Positions 43,553-51,509 are shown, counted from the stretch's first letter. The stretch is 64,000 bases of DNA from an uncultured Tateyamaria sp. (GCA_947501275.1 CANMVD010000002.1:656805-720804), one strand, 5' to 3'. Numbers and translations: made by a program. The notes: generated from the letters alone by a model not told the origin.

Positions 43553-44200
43553 TTACAATTCAAAACAGCTTTCCAGTGCCTTGACCTTGTTGCAATCGAC
43601 GGCAAACAGAATGTGCATGCCTGCGCGCAAGGTCGCCTGACTGTCTGCAAGGCTCTCGGTGTCCCCGTCGATGATGGCAACGGCGCGTGCCTCTTTTGGT
43701 GTCTCCAGATCAGCAAGGGTTTTTCCATCCAGGGTATCCGGCACCTCAACCCGTTTGAGACGCAGGGCCCCCGTCAGGTTCAGATCCTCGGTGACTTCCG
43801 TGTCTTCTTCCAATGCGCGGCACAACGACTTGGCGACGGTCGCATGCGGCGTGATCGTGTCATTCAATTCCAACTCGCTGCACACTTCGAGCAGCTCGGG
43901 TGAGATGATTTGCGGTATGACGCGCCCGAACCCAACGGATCGCGCAACAAGGGCGGTGAGGATGTTGTCATCAGATGCGTTGGTGAGCGCGATCAGTACG
44001 TCGCTCTTATCGCGGAAGGCTTCACGCAGTACCGACGGCGACGACCCGTCCCCTTCGATCAGACCGCAATCCAGTTGCTCACTCAGCCGTTCCAGCCGGT
44101 CGCGATCCTTATCAACCAGAACCACCTCGTGACCGTGCTCGATCATCTGTTCGGCAGTGGCGATTCCAAACTTGGAGCCGCCGACAATAACGATACGCAT
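43553..44200 (-). CDS. trkA: TrkA-type potassium uptake regulatory protein
   Basis: 215 residues of the RCK/KTN class. The Rossmann motif MRIVIVGGSKFGIATAEQMIEHGHEVVLVDKD and the GDGSSPSVLREAFRDKSDVLIALT segment are standard, and a C-terminal RCK_C-like domain follows. Start ATG 44200, four bases after the trkH stop. It binds NAD(H) and gates the TrkH channel. It is half the length of E. coli TrkA, as common in single-domain forms. Its promoter is probably that of mscS. Confidence 0.86.
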   Translation of the reverse strand: MRIVIVGGSKFGIATAEQMIEHGHEVVLVDKDRDRLERLSEQLDCGLIEGDGSSPSVLREAFRDKSDVLIALTNASDDNILTALVARSVGFGRVIPQIISPELLEVCSELELNDTITPHATVAKSLCRALEEDTEVTEDLNLTGALRLKRVEVPDTLDGKTLADLETPKEARAVAIIDGDTESLADSQATLRAGMHILFAVDCNKVKALESCFEL

Positions 44201-44204
44201 GTTT

Positions 44205-45668
44205 TTATCCTTTTCCAAAACGGCGGCGGGCCCATGTGCCGGGCAGCACAAGAACAAGTACCGCGATGAATTCGAGACGTCCTAGCCACATGCCAATTGC
44301 GACGGCAATCTGGGCCGCCGGGGGCAAGTCCGGGCCAATCACGCCAGCAGACAGCCCCACGGTCGACAGGGCCGACACCGTGTCAAACAGTGACGCCAAA
44401 GGAGGATGCCCAAGCGTCACAAACATCGTCCACATCGCGGTCGCACTCAGGCTGTAGAGAACAAGCAGTCCCAGCATCGCCACCAGAAACGTATCTTTCA
44501 CAGGGTTGCCGTGGTGACGCAGGGGGCTGACGGCGCGATCCGGCAGCCGCGGCAATGTCAGGGCGTGGCGCATTGCGCGCCCCAGGATGCTGATGCGCCA
44601 CAGCTTGATCCCGCCTGCAGTTGATCCACGGTCTCCGCCGATTAACATCACGATCACAAACAGTCCCAGCAGCGCGGGCGCCACGGGCATCGCGCCAGTC
44701 GAAAAGCCCGCTGTGGAAAATGCGCTCAGCAAGTTCAGAAAAGTGTCCAGGTATGCGGCCTCCGGCGCTGCGATAGGTCGAAGCACGGCCAAAAGGACCG
44801 CACATAACAAGGTCATGACCGCAACCCGGCGCACAGACGGTGCGGCCCAGATCGGCGTTCCGCCCCGACGTGCCGACTGGGCAAAGGCCAACAGCGAGAT
44901 CGCCCCGCAAACACAGGCCAGAACTACAAGGCTTTGCACCGACGGGTCGTAACTGGCCAAACTATCAGAGCGCGGCGCAAAGCCACCCGTGGACACAGCA
45001 GACATTGCCAGCACCAGCCCCTCTGCACCGCGCCCAAGTGCGAGGGAGATCACAACCGCAAATCCCAAGGTCAGGATCGTGTAAGCGCCAAGCAGTTCGC
45101 GTGCCTGTGCCCGGGCAGACTGGATGCGGTTGCGTTGATCAAGCCCAGCTTTACCCATAGTGCGCGCCGCGGGCCCCGGCCCGAGAACCAGCGCCAGAAC
45201 GGCCGTTGCCATGGCCAGCCCGCCAATCCACTGCATCCAGGAACGCAGGAAATGTGCTGCGAACGGCCAACTGTCAGGATCACGCGCCACGGACAGGCCC
45301 GTGGTTGTGATGGCGCTCATCCCCTCAAACAAGGCTGCCGGAACGGACATACCCAGTGCTACAAAGGCGGGAACGGACAGGATCGCAGCCAGCAGAAACA
45401 GCAATGCGATGGAGGCCATGGCCTCGACCCCCCGCAAGTCTCCCGGCAATTGTATGCGCCAGACCAACAGCGTCGACGCGAGCCCAAACACCACAGGCAG
45501 TGCCAGCATGAGGGCGAGATCGGCCTCGCCCTCCCAGAGCGCCCATAGCATCGGCGGTGCAAACAGCAATGCCGCCAGCCCACCATGTTTCGCCATGACA
45601 AGCGCCAAGGTGGCAGGACGTGCGCGCTGCAACAGCGTGTCGCTGCCATGGCCTGAGCGGTGCGCCAA
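44205..45668 (-). CDS. trkH: TrkH-family potassium uptake channel subunit
   Basis: 487 residues, mostly hydrophobic. Four pore-like repeats are seen, for example GMSAITTTGLSVA, MSAVSTGGFAP, FSTAGFSTGAMPVAP and SALSTVGLSAGV, matching the TrkH/KtrB selectivity filters. A TTG start at 45668 is used because it follows the mscS stop by six bases; ATG 45596 is internal. It takes up potassium at the inner membrane together with TrkA, an osmotic-stress function. Confidence 0.87.
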   Translation of the reverse strand: MAHRSGHGSDTLLQRARPATLALVMAKHGGLAALLFAPPMLWALWEGEADLALMLALPVVFGLASTLLVWRIQLPGDLRGVEAMASIALLFLLAAILSVPAFVALGMSVPAALFEGMSAITTTGLSVARDPDSWPFAAHFLRSWMQWIGGLAMATAVLALVLGPGPAARTMGKAGLDQRNRIQSARAQARELLGAYTILTLGFAVVISLALGRGAEGLVLAMSAVSTGGFAPRSDSLASYDPSVQSLVVLACVCGAISLLAFAQSARRGGTPIWAAPSVRRVAVMTLLCAVLLAVLRPIAAPEAAYLDTFLNLLSAFSTAGFSTGAMPVAPALLGLFVIVMLIGGDRGSTAGGIKLWRISILGRAMRHALTLPRLPDRAVSPLRHHGNPVKDTFLVAMLGLLVLYSLSATAMWTMFVTLGHPPLASLFDTVSALSTVGLSAGVIGPDLPPAAQIAVAIGMWLGRLEFIAVLVLVLPGTWARRRFGKG

Positions 45669-45674
45669 CTGTGC

Positions 45675-46574
45675 TTACTCGGCGGCTTCGGAGACGGCAC
45701 GCACAGGCAGCGGGCCATTGACAGTCAGCGTGCGATACGGAAACGGGATCTCGATGCCCGCATCGTCAAGGGCACGCTTGATGGCAGCAACCACCTTGTC
45801 CCGGCTCGCGCGGATGTCAACGGGTTCAGAGCCCGTCCACCACGCCACCTCGAAGTCAATCGAGCTGGCTCCAAAGGATTTGGCAAACACCTGAATATCG
45901 CGCACATCGTCGCGCACCATATCTACGGCGCGCACCGCTTTGGCGATGACGTCGCGCGCTTCGTCAACGTCCTCTCCATAGGCCACGCCAACGATAATCT
46001 CGGTGCGCCGGAACGCTTTGTCGGTGCGCACGGTGACGGGGTTGTGAAACAGCTGCGCATTGGGGACGACAACCAGTTGGCCATCTGTCTGGCGAATATG
46101 CGTGTCGCGGATCGTGATGGCCTCCGCCTTACCTTCTGCACCGTCACATTCAACATGATCGCCAATCTGGAACGGTTCGCGCAGCAGGATCAGAATACCG
46201 GCAAGAAAATTTTCAAACGTGTCTTTGAACGCAAATCCAATAGCGACAGACCCCAACCCAAGCGTGGTGAGCGCACGCCCCGGTGTGATCGTTGGAAACA
46301 CGACGGTCAGCGCAATCAGGATACCCGCCAACCAAATCGCAGTGCCAGAAAGCAGTTGCAATACATCAATCAGGTTACGCCGCAGTTTTGCGCGCGTCCC
46401 GATCCGCCGTACGATGGCGCGAAAGCCGTAGGCGACAAGCGCCGTCATCACGATGACAAGCAGAGCAACACCAACACGCGGCACGGCCGCGACGCTGGCG
46501 TCAAACCAGCCCGACAATTGTTCCAAAAGCGGGGCGGTCACGGCGGCGGGGAGAATGGTTTCGATTTGTTCCAT
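45675..46574 (-). CDS. mscS: Small-conductance mechanosensitive channel (MscS)
   Basis: 299 residues. Membrane helices include RVGVALLVIVMTALVAYGFRAI and GTAIWLAGILIALTVVFP, and the pore helix is seen in ALTTLGLGSVAIGFAFKDTFENFLAGILILLREPFQIGDHVEC. The vestibule beta domain follows (VVVPNAQLFHNPV). It releases solutes on hypo-osmotic shock. Start ATG 46574 lies only 8 bp after the -10 box of a perfect EcfG promoter, so translation may be leaderless or begin later. It leads the mscS-trkH-trkA operon. Confidence 0.87.
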   Translation of the reverse strand: MEQIETILPAAVTAPLLEQLSGWFDASVAAVPRVGVALLVIVMTALVAYGFRAIVRRIGTRAKLRRNLIDVLQLLSGTAIWLAGILIALTVVFPTITPGRALTTLGLGSVAIGFAFKDTFENFLAGILILLREPFQIGDHVECDGAEGKAEAITIRDTHIRQTDGQLVVVPNAQLFHNPVTVRTDKAFRRTEIIVGVAYGEDVDEARDVIAKAVRAVDMVRDDVRDIQVFAKSFGASSIDFEVAWWTGSEPVDIRASRDKVVAAIKRALDDAGIEIPFPYRTLTVNGPLPVRAVSEAAE

Positions 46575-46582
46575 GTGTGCAG

Positions 46583-46608
46583 AACGCCGATGCAAGCCCA
46601 ATGGTTCC
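46583..46608 (-). promoter_or_regulatory. EcfG-type promoter of mscS-trkH-trkA
   Basis: Minus strand GGAAC (46608-46604), a 17-bp spacer and CGTT (46586-46583), exact consensus. The -10 box ends 8 bp before the mscS start codon. It is back to back with the site at 46619. Confidence 0.72.
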
Positions 46609-46618
46609 GCATGATCTG

Positions 46619-46644
46619 GGAACAAACCGACCTCTGCGCGCGTT
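46619..46644 (+). promoter_or_regulatory. EcfG-type promoter of the FNT channel gene
   Basis: GGAAC (46619-46623), a 17-bp spacer and CGTT (46641-46644), exact consensus, 43 bp before the start at 46688. Confidence 0.8.
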
Positions 46645-46687
46645 CTCACCGTGACAGTGCACCACGCACCTACAACCGGAGACATAC

Positions 46688-47536
46688 ATGTCCGCTCGCA
46701 CAGACCGCGCTGATCCATCAGATCTTATTGACGATATTGAAGAGGCTGACGCCGTGGAAGAGGTGGCGCCGCTATCTCCCAAACTGATTTTTGAAGCGAT
46801 CCGTCGCAACGGCGAAGAAGAGCTGGAACGCCCCAACCGAGCGCTTTGGTTTTCTGGCATCGCGGCGGGCATCCTGATTTCCTTTTCCGTGCTGGGTGAG
46901 GCGCTGTTGCGGGCGCGCCTGCCCGACGCCCAATGGGGCTATATCATCGAAAACATGGGATACACCTTTGGCTTCATGCTGGTGATCCTCGGGCGGATGC
47001 AACTCTTCACCGAAAACACAATCACCACTGTGGCTCCGGTTTTAATTGAACGATCCAGGGCGTGCTTGGTGCGCACAGTCGAATTATGGAGCATCGTCAT
47101 GGCCGCCAACGTCATTGGCGCTTTCGCTGTGGCCTCATTTCTGGCCTATACACCGGTTCTGGCCCCTGACGTTGCTGCAGCGTTCAAGGAATTGAGCCAG
47201 CACGCGACGGGTATGGACGCTGGCGAAGGATTTATGCGCGGCATCCCGGCTGGTGTGCTGATTGCGGCCCTCGTCTGGATGATGCCAACCGCCAAGGGTA
47301 GCGAAGTCGCCCTGATCTTCTTGTTCACTTGGCTGATCGCCTTGGGTGATTTCACGCACATTGTCGCCGGTTCGGTCGAAATGGCCTATCTGTTGGTTCA
47401 GGGGGAACTGGGCGTCATGCAAGCGGTGTTCGGTTTCTTCCTGCCGGTGCTGTCAGGCAACGTCGTGGGCGGGACAGTGATCTTTACGTTGCTCGTTTGG
47501 GCTCAAATCATGCCAGAGGTTAAAACCGACACCTAA
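46688..47536 (+). CDS. Formate/nitrite transporter (FNT)-family channel
   Basis: 282 residues. Six hydrophobic segments and the FNT-type pattern are present: ALWFSGIAAGILISFSVLGEALLRA, MGYTFGFMLVILGRMQLFTENTIT and FFLPVLSGNVVGGTVIFTLLVWAQ. The N-terminal 60 residues are acidic and extra, resembling the YfdC subgroup. Start ATG 46688 follows GGAGA. It faces mscS across an EcfG promoter pair, so a stress-induced anion channel is likely. Confidence 0.83.
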   Translation: MSARTDRADPSDLIDDIEEADAVEEVAPLSPKLIFEAIRRNGEEELERPNRALWFSGIAAGILISFSVLGEALLRARLPDAQWGYIIENMGYTFGFMLVILGRMQLFTENTITTVAPVLIERSRACLVRTVELWSIVMAANVIGAFAVASFLAYTPVLAPDVAAAFKELSQHATGMDAGEGFMRGIPAGVLIAALVWMMPTAKGSEVALIFLFTWLIALGDFTHIVAGSVEMAYLLVQGELGVMQAVFGFFLPVLSGNVVGGTVIFTLLVWAQIMPEVKTDT

Positions 47537-47551
47537 GCGTTCACCCGCAAT

Positions 47552-47593
47552 TAAAAAAAGGCCGCGACACAGATCCGTGTCGCGGCCTTTTTC
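47552..47593. terminator. Bidirectional terminator
   Basis: GGCCGCGACAC (47560-47570) and GTGTCGCGGCC (47577-47587) form a perfect 11-bp stem, preceded by seven A and followed by five T. It can end transcription from the FNT gene on one side and the small-protein pair on the other. Confidence 0.92.
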
Positions 47594-47609
47594 GTTATCA
47601 GCGCTGCCA

Positions 47610-47759
47610 TCAGTGGTCTGGCGCGTCCTTGGCCAGGGTCGATTTCGACGCATCAGGGTCGTTCATCTTTTTCTCGGCAGCCCGCTTGCTGGCAAAAGCC
47701 CAGATAAGGACAGCCGCCGCCGTCAGGCCAAACAGAATCGGGAGGATGGGGAAGTCCAT
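47610..47759 (-). CDS. Small single-helix membrane protein
   Basis: 49 residues, MDFPILPILFGLTAAAVLIWAFASKR, then a charged, hydrophilic tail (AAEKKMNDPDASKSTLAKDAPDH). The start ATG 47759 has GGAGA eight bases upstream and the frame ends in TGA at 47610. It is too short for most automatic gene finders. It lies 11 bp after the preceding small gene, so the two are an operon ended by the bidirectional terminator. No family recognised. Confidence 0.6.
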   Translation of the reverse strand: MDFPILPILFGLTAAAVLIWAFASKRAAEKKMNDPDASKSTLAKDAPDH

Positions 47760-47770
47760 GGCAGTCTCCA

Positions 47771-47938
47771 TTATTCTGTTGCTGTGACAGGTGCTTCGGT
47801 CAGTGCGGCGTCGTCATCCGGCGCTATCTGCGCCACGAAGATGAAAGCAAGAGCGCCCACCAGTACGAGCGCAATCCCCGCCAATGGTGGACGGTGATAC
47901 CAGGCTTGCACTTTGACATTTGTATCGGGTGCGGACAT
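47771..47938 (-). CDS. Small membrane protein in the stress island
   Basis: 55 residues, MSAPDTNVKVQAWYHRPP, then the helix LAGIALVLVGALAFIFVAQIA and an acidic tail. Start ATG 47938 follows AAAAGGAG; longer frames have no site. An EcfG-type promoter (GGTT variant) lies 40 bp upstream. It is the first gene of a two-gene small-protein operon. Function unknown. Confidence 0.65.
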   Translation of the reverse strand: MSAPDTNVKVQAWYHRPPLAGIALVLVGALAFIFVAQIAPDDDAALTEAPVTATE

Positions 47939-47977
47939 TTTTGATCGCTCCTTTTGTATGTGCATAGATAACGAACC

Positions 47978-48002
47978 AACCCGACCGGGCTGCAATCGTT
48001 CC
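47978..48002 (-). promoter_or_regulatory. EcfG-type promoter of the small membrane protein pair
   Basis: Minus strand GGAAC (48002-47998), a 16-bp spacer and GGTT (47981-47978), one mismatch. Confidence 0.55.
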
Positions 48003-48038
48003 AATTTCGAAAATCCGTGAAAAAAATGCCGTCGGGTG

Positions 48039-48063
48039 GGAACCTTTTTTCAGGTCACCGGTT
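48039..48063 (+). promoter_or_regulatory. EcfG-type promoter of the PRC-barrel gene
   Basis: GGAAC (48039-48043), a 16-bp spacer and GGTT (48060-48063), one mismatch, 57 bp before the start at 48121. Confidence 0.55.
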
Positions 48064-48120
48064 GTCCATACAGGCAGCACGATGCTGCGCTAACACTATG
48101 ATTAAATTGGAGGATATACC

Positions 48121-48591
48121 ATGACACGCATTCTTGCGTCCGTACTCGCTTTGACTGTTGCCACGCCGCTGATCGCCGGTGACACGGCCACATTGAAAAG
48201 CTCAGAGTCAGCTTATGCCGATGGTCCCATCGTCATGGATGACAAGTGGAATTCCGAAGATCTGGCAACATTCGATGCCCCGCAAATCGAGCGTGAAGGT
48301 TGGGTTGTGGCCGCCGCTACCGAGATGACAACAGAAGATCTGACCGGCATGCGCGTATACGATGCAAATGACGAATGGATCGGTGAAATCGACAATGTCA
48401 TTGTCTCGACAGATGGCACAATCGAAGGCGCTGTTCTGGGTGTCGGTGGCTTCCTCGCGATTGGTGAGAAAGACGTGTTGGTCGACTTCGACAGCCTGAC
48501 AATCAAGAAGGAAACCGACGGCGACGACATGCGCGTGTACGCCGCCATGACAGAAGAGCAACTGGAAGCTCTGCCTGCCTACGAGTCCTAA
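48121..48591 (+). CDS. Exported PRC-barrel domain protein
   Basis: 156 residues with a Sec signal peptide at 1-19 (MTRILASVLALTVATPLIAG). The PRC-barrel lies in the second half: LTGMRVYDANDEWIGEIDNVIVSTDGTIEGAVLGVGGFLAIGEKDVLVDF. Start ATG 48121 follows GGAGG. PRC-barrels bind small proteins or ions; exported forms are frequent in the general stress regulon of Rhizobia and Rhodobacterales. A set of three stem-loops follows the gene. Confidence 0.85.
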   Translation: MTRILASVLALTVATPLIAGDTATLKSSESAYADGPIVMDDKWNSEDLATFDAPQIEREGWVVAAATEMTTEDLTGMRVYDANDEWIGEIDNVIVSTDGTIEGAVLGVGGFLAIGEKDVLVDFDSLTIKKETDGDDMRVYAAMTEEQLEALPAYES

Positions 48592-48600
48592 ACTCAAAGA

Positions 48601-48629
48601 AGAGGTCCGGCCTCACCGGGCCGGCCTCT
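48601..48629 (+). terminator. GC-rich hairpin after the PRC-barrel gene
   Basis: AGAGG-T-CCGGCC and GGCCGGCCTCT pair with one bulged T, with loop TCACC and GG. It is followed by TCTCCC rather than a T-run. It starts 10 bp after the stop. Confidence 0.55.
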
Positions 48630-48640
48630 CTCCCTTTCTA

Positions 48641-48665
48641 TCGGACACATCCTTCCCATGTCCGA
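48641..48665 (+). other. Second stem-loop in the intergenic region
   Basis: TCGGACA (48641-48647) and TGTCCGA (48659-48665) form a perfect 7-bp stem with an 11-base loop, between the preceding hairpin and the terminator at 48671. Confidence 0.45.
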
Positions 48666-48670
48666 CACTC

Positions 48671-48705
48671 GGCGCGCTGTTCCTTCCCTGGCAGCGCGCC
48701 TTTTT
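48671..48705 (+). terminator. Rho-independent terminator with T5 tract
   Basis: GGCGCGCTG (48671-48679) and CAGCGCGCC (48692-48700) form a perfect 9-bp stem; five T follow directly (48701-48705). It is 80 bp from the end of the PRC-barrel gene. The remainder of the gap to 48919 holds the EcfG site of the next operon and no gene. Confidence 0.8.
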
Positions 48706-48837
48706 CATGCGCAAGTCACGGGCGCGCGACATTTCGGAACAAATCTGGCCTTCGTTGCGGCAAATCCAAAACGCTCGGCAGGTCGCAACCGAACGCCCCC
48801 GAACGATGCTCCGGATCACGCTTCCTGAATTTTCTAA

Positions 48838-48863
48838 GGAACAAAACTGCCCAACCATTCGTT
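48838..48863 (+). promoter_or_regulatory. EcfG-type promoter of the five-gene DUF883/AI-2E operon
   Basis: GGAAC (48838-48842), a 17-bp spacer and CGTT (48860-48863), exact consensus, 56 bp before the start at 48920. Confidence 0.8.
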
Positions 48864-48919
48864 AACCGACTGAACGGCCCGCGCGGCCGTACTTAGTTTA
48901 GTGCAAGAGGAGATCCACC

Positions 48920-49339
48920 ATGAGCGAACCCGGCACACAGACAGCCTTGAAAAACGAAATCGCGTCAGCGCGACAGCAAATGACAGACGGTGTCAAAAAC
49001 GCAGCCGACACAGTGAAAGCAGATGCAGCGAACGAAGTATCCAATGTCGCTGAAGCTGCCGAAGCGGCACGCGATACGCTTCCAGAGGATCACGTTGCAG
49101 ATCCGATGCTTGACCACGCCGTTCAGGCACTTGGTCAGGTCGCAGAGCACCTCAAGTCGACAGACATTGACGCGCTGGCACATCAAGCCAGCGATTTTGC
49201 ACGCCGTAACCCCGCTCTTGTACTGGGTGGTGCTGCATTGCTTGGCTTTGCCGCCGCACGGTTCCTGAAGGCTGGTCCTCAACGCGCGGTCGCCACTGCG
49301 CCGCAGGACCCATGGACAGACCATCTGGAGCGATCGTGA
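48920..49339 (+). CDS. DUF883-like membrane-anchored stress protein
   Basis: 139 residues. Long amphipathic helices (MTDGVKNAADTVKADAANEVSNVAEAAEAARDTL) precede a C-terminal DFARRNPALVLGGAALLGFAAARFLKAG, a single membrane anchor of the ElaB/YqjD kind. Start ATG 48920 follows AGGAG. The stop shares a base with the next start (TGATG). It leads an operon of similar small stress proteins. Confidence 0.82.
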   Translation: MSEPGTQTALKNEIASARQQMTDGVKNAADTVKADAANEVSNVAEAAEAARDTLPEDHVADPMLDHAVQALGQVAEHLKSTDIDALAHQASDFARRNPALVLGGAALLGFAAARFLKAGPQRAVATAPQDPWTDHLERS

Positions 49340-49731
49340 TGCAAGCCAACCCTTCCCCCTTTGTTCAGATCGAGAACGTCACAGCGCATTTGCGCGGACT
49401 TTTGGTCAGCGAGTGGCGCTTGGCACGCAAGGAAATGGCGCAGAATCTGCGCGCCGCCCGCACCGGGCTGATCCTTGCCGTGATCGGTATGGCGACGGCC
49501 TTCAGCGCCCTCTTTGCATTGACGGCAGCGCTTTATCTCGGACTTGCCACCGCTGGTCTGCCCGAATGGCTCGCCGCTCTTGCAACGGGTCTGGGTCTGT
49601 TGATCGTCTCAGCCCTTGCGATGTGGGTTGGCCTGCGCCGCCTGTCACCACAGGCCCTTGCACCGACACAAACCGCAGCCCACGCCGCAGAAACCATACG
49701 CTTAGTAACGGAGAAAACGCATGTCTCGTAA
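49339..49731 (+). CDS. Phage-holin-superfamily III (DUF1469) protein
   Basis: 130 residues from ATG 49339, coupled to the previous gene. Two membrane helices are visible (GLILAVIGMATAFSALFALTAALYLGLA and WLAALATGLGLLIVSALAMWVGL), with a charged N-terminus, the Actinobacterial-holin-X/DUF1469 pattern. Despite the holin name, in such operons it accompanies DUF883 and DUF3618 proteins (YqjDEK-like) and is thought to be a membrane stress protein. Confidence 0.8.
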   Translation: MQANPSPFVQIENVTAHLRGLLVSEWRLARKEMAQNLRAARTGLILAVIGMATAFSALFALTAALYLGLATAGLPEWLAALATGLGLLIVSALAMWVGLRRLSPQALAPTQTAAHAAETIRLVTEKTHVS

Positions 49732-50506
49732 CTCTATCGAAGCTGCCCGCGCCGAAGCCGATGGGCACCGCGAAGGTCTGACGATGGCGCTGAGTGCGCT
49801 GCTGAGCAATCGTGCACCAGACGCGGCAGGTCACTCTGCCGCGGCACAACTGGGCGACGTGGCGCGCATGGTCACGACACGCGCACGTGCCAATCCACTC
49901 AGTGTTGCATTTATCGGCGCGGGGCTTGCCATGCTCGCCATGCCACGGCGCAAACCTGCGCCGTCCCAGCATCAGCCCGGTCCCTCGTCTCCCCTGAGCG
50001 GAGAAGCAGACAGGCGCATCAAAGCCGCCGCCACCCGCCACCAGCAAGAGGCGCGCATCCGCGCGGACAAAGTGGACGTCAGCCCCGGTCGCGCTCAAGC
50101 CCTCCGCATCAAGCTGGACGCCGGGCTGGACCGCCTTAGCCCTGACGCACGCGCCAAGGTCCGTGCCGCCCGCCTCCATGCCATCGCCGCACAGGACAAA
50201 CTGGAGCAACACGCCGCCAAGCTCGCGGCTTCCGCGCAAAAGACCCACGAGGAACGCCCACTGGTCACTGTTCTGGCAGCAGCCGGCATCGGCGCCCTGA
50301 TCGGTGCTGCTCTGCCCGGCACCCGCCGCGAAGCGCAACTGTTGGGTGCCAAACGCGATCAGTTGCTGCGTGAGGCAGAGGCTGTGCTGCGCGACGAAAT
50401 CGCGACGCTTGAAGCGCGGGGAAAATCAGCAGTCGATTCCGGTATGGCGGCAGCACGCAAGGCGCTTGATGGCAACACCAGTGGGCACGGCGCCGCCCAT
50501 GGGTGA
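49721..50506 (+). CDS. DUF3618-like membrane protein with long helical tail
   Basis: 261 residues. The N-terminal EAARAEADGHREGLTMALSALL, a short membrane segment PLSVAFIGAGLAMLAM, and a second one (LVTVLAAAGIGALIGAALPG) flank a lysine/arginine-rich helical middle part. This recalls YqjK/DUF3618 proteins but is longer. It overlaps the previous gene by 11 bp and the next by 8 bp, so the operon is tightly packed. Function unknown. Confidence 0.7.
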   Translation: MSRNSIEAARAEADGHREGLTMALSALLSNRAPDAAGHSAAAQLGDVARMVTTRARANPLSVAFIGAGLAMLAMPRRKPAPSQHQPGPSSPLSGEADRRIKAAATRHQQEARIRADKVDVSPGRAQALRIKLDAGLDRLSPDARAKVRAARLHAIAAQDKLEQHAAKLAASAQKTHEERPLVTVLAAAGIGALIGAALPGTRREAQLLGAKRDQLLREAEAVLRDEIATLEARGKSAVDSGMAAARKALDGNTSGHGAAHG

Positions 50507-51509
50507 GCGCATCCAATACGATCGGGCGGATTTGCGTACGATCTGCCTGATCGTTATTGCCGTTATCGCTTGCGTCAGCGCGCTTAAATTTGGGCAAGCG
50601 GTGCTGGCACCTGTTGTGCTTGGCCTGACCCTGGCCACAGTATTGACGCCAGCAATGCGCGTGATGGCGCGGCTTAACCTGCCGCACGTTGTGGGTGCGC
50701 TTGGCGCGCTGGTATTTGCCATTATTGCCATTGGTTTGATCGCCTTCTGGGCTGGGCCGATCATGATGGAACTGGTCAATGCCCTGCCCCGTGTCTCTGA
50801 TCATCTGCGCGAATGGATGTCAGACCTGACACTTGCCCTGCGTGGCCTCGAGGCGCTGGAAGGGCAACTGGCCGAAAGCGGCGAAGAGGCTATGGAAGAA
50901 GCGATGCCAACCGTGATTGACGCGCTGTGGCTTGCCCCCAACATCATGGCACAGGCGTTGATTGCCCTTGGTACTTTGTTCTTTTGCCTGCTGACACGCA
51001 GCGACATTTACGCGTGGCTCGGGCGCAGCACCAGCCGCCGGCTCAGCGTTGCGGATCGCGCGGTGTCCCATTACTTCGTTACCATTGCTGCTGTGAATGC
51101 GAGCCTTGGCGCGGCTGTCGCCATGGCCCTGATGGTCATGGGCGTGCCCGACCCCATGATCTGGGGAGCGGCAGCGTTCTTGTTGAACTTTATCCTCTAT
51201 CTCGGGCCAGCCGTTATGGTGGTGTCCCTCCTGATCGCTGGAATGACACAGTTTTCCGGCGGCATGGTGTTGTTGCCCCCCGCGGTCTTCCTTCTCCTCA
51301 ACCTGATCGAGGCGCAGTTCGTTACGCCCACATTTGTCGGGCGCAGATTGTCCCTGAACCCTTTGGCTGTGTTTCTGGCCATTGTGTTTGGTCTTTGGCT
51401 TTGGGGGCCTGTCGGCGGGATCGTCGCGCTGCCCATTCTGGTGTGGAGTTATGTTTTGTTGACCCAATCCCATGAAGAAGAACAGGTCTTTGAAGAACGC
51501 GTGGCATAA
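50499..51509 (+). CDS. AI-2E-family transporter (PerM-like)
   Basis: 336 residues from ATG 50499 (ATG 50469 also in frame). About eight hydrophobic segments, beginning with LRTICLIVIAVIACVSALKFG, and the region ADRAVSHYFVTIAAVNASLGAAVAMALMVMGVPDPMIWGAAAFLLNFILYLGPAVMV, which is the family core with PLI-type ends. AI-2E-family members include sodium/proton antiporters and autoinducer exporters. As the last gene of a stress operon an ion-homeostasis role is more likely than signalling. Confidence 0.85.
   Translation: MGERIQYDRADLRTICLIVIAVIACVSALKFGQAVLAPVVLGLTLATVLTPAMRVMARLNLPHVVGALGALVFAIIAIGLIAFWAGPIMMELVNALPRVSDHLREWMSDLTLALRGLEALEGQLAESGEEAMEEAMPTVIDALWLAPNIMAQALIALGTLFFCLLTRSDIYAWLGRSTSRRLSVADRAVSHYFVTIAAVNASLGAAVAMALMVMGVPDPMIWGAAAFLLNFILYLGPAVMVVSLLIAGMTQFSGGMVLLPPAVFLLLNLIEAQFVTPTFVGRRLSLNPLAVFLAIVFGLWLWGPVGGIVALPILVWSYVLLTQSHEEEQVFEERVA

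Noticed and set aside
48613..48858. Minus-strand frame in the PRC/DUF883 intergenic region
   Set aside because: It reads through hairpins and a terminator and has no ribosome site or domain.
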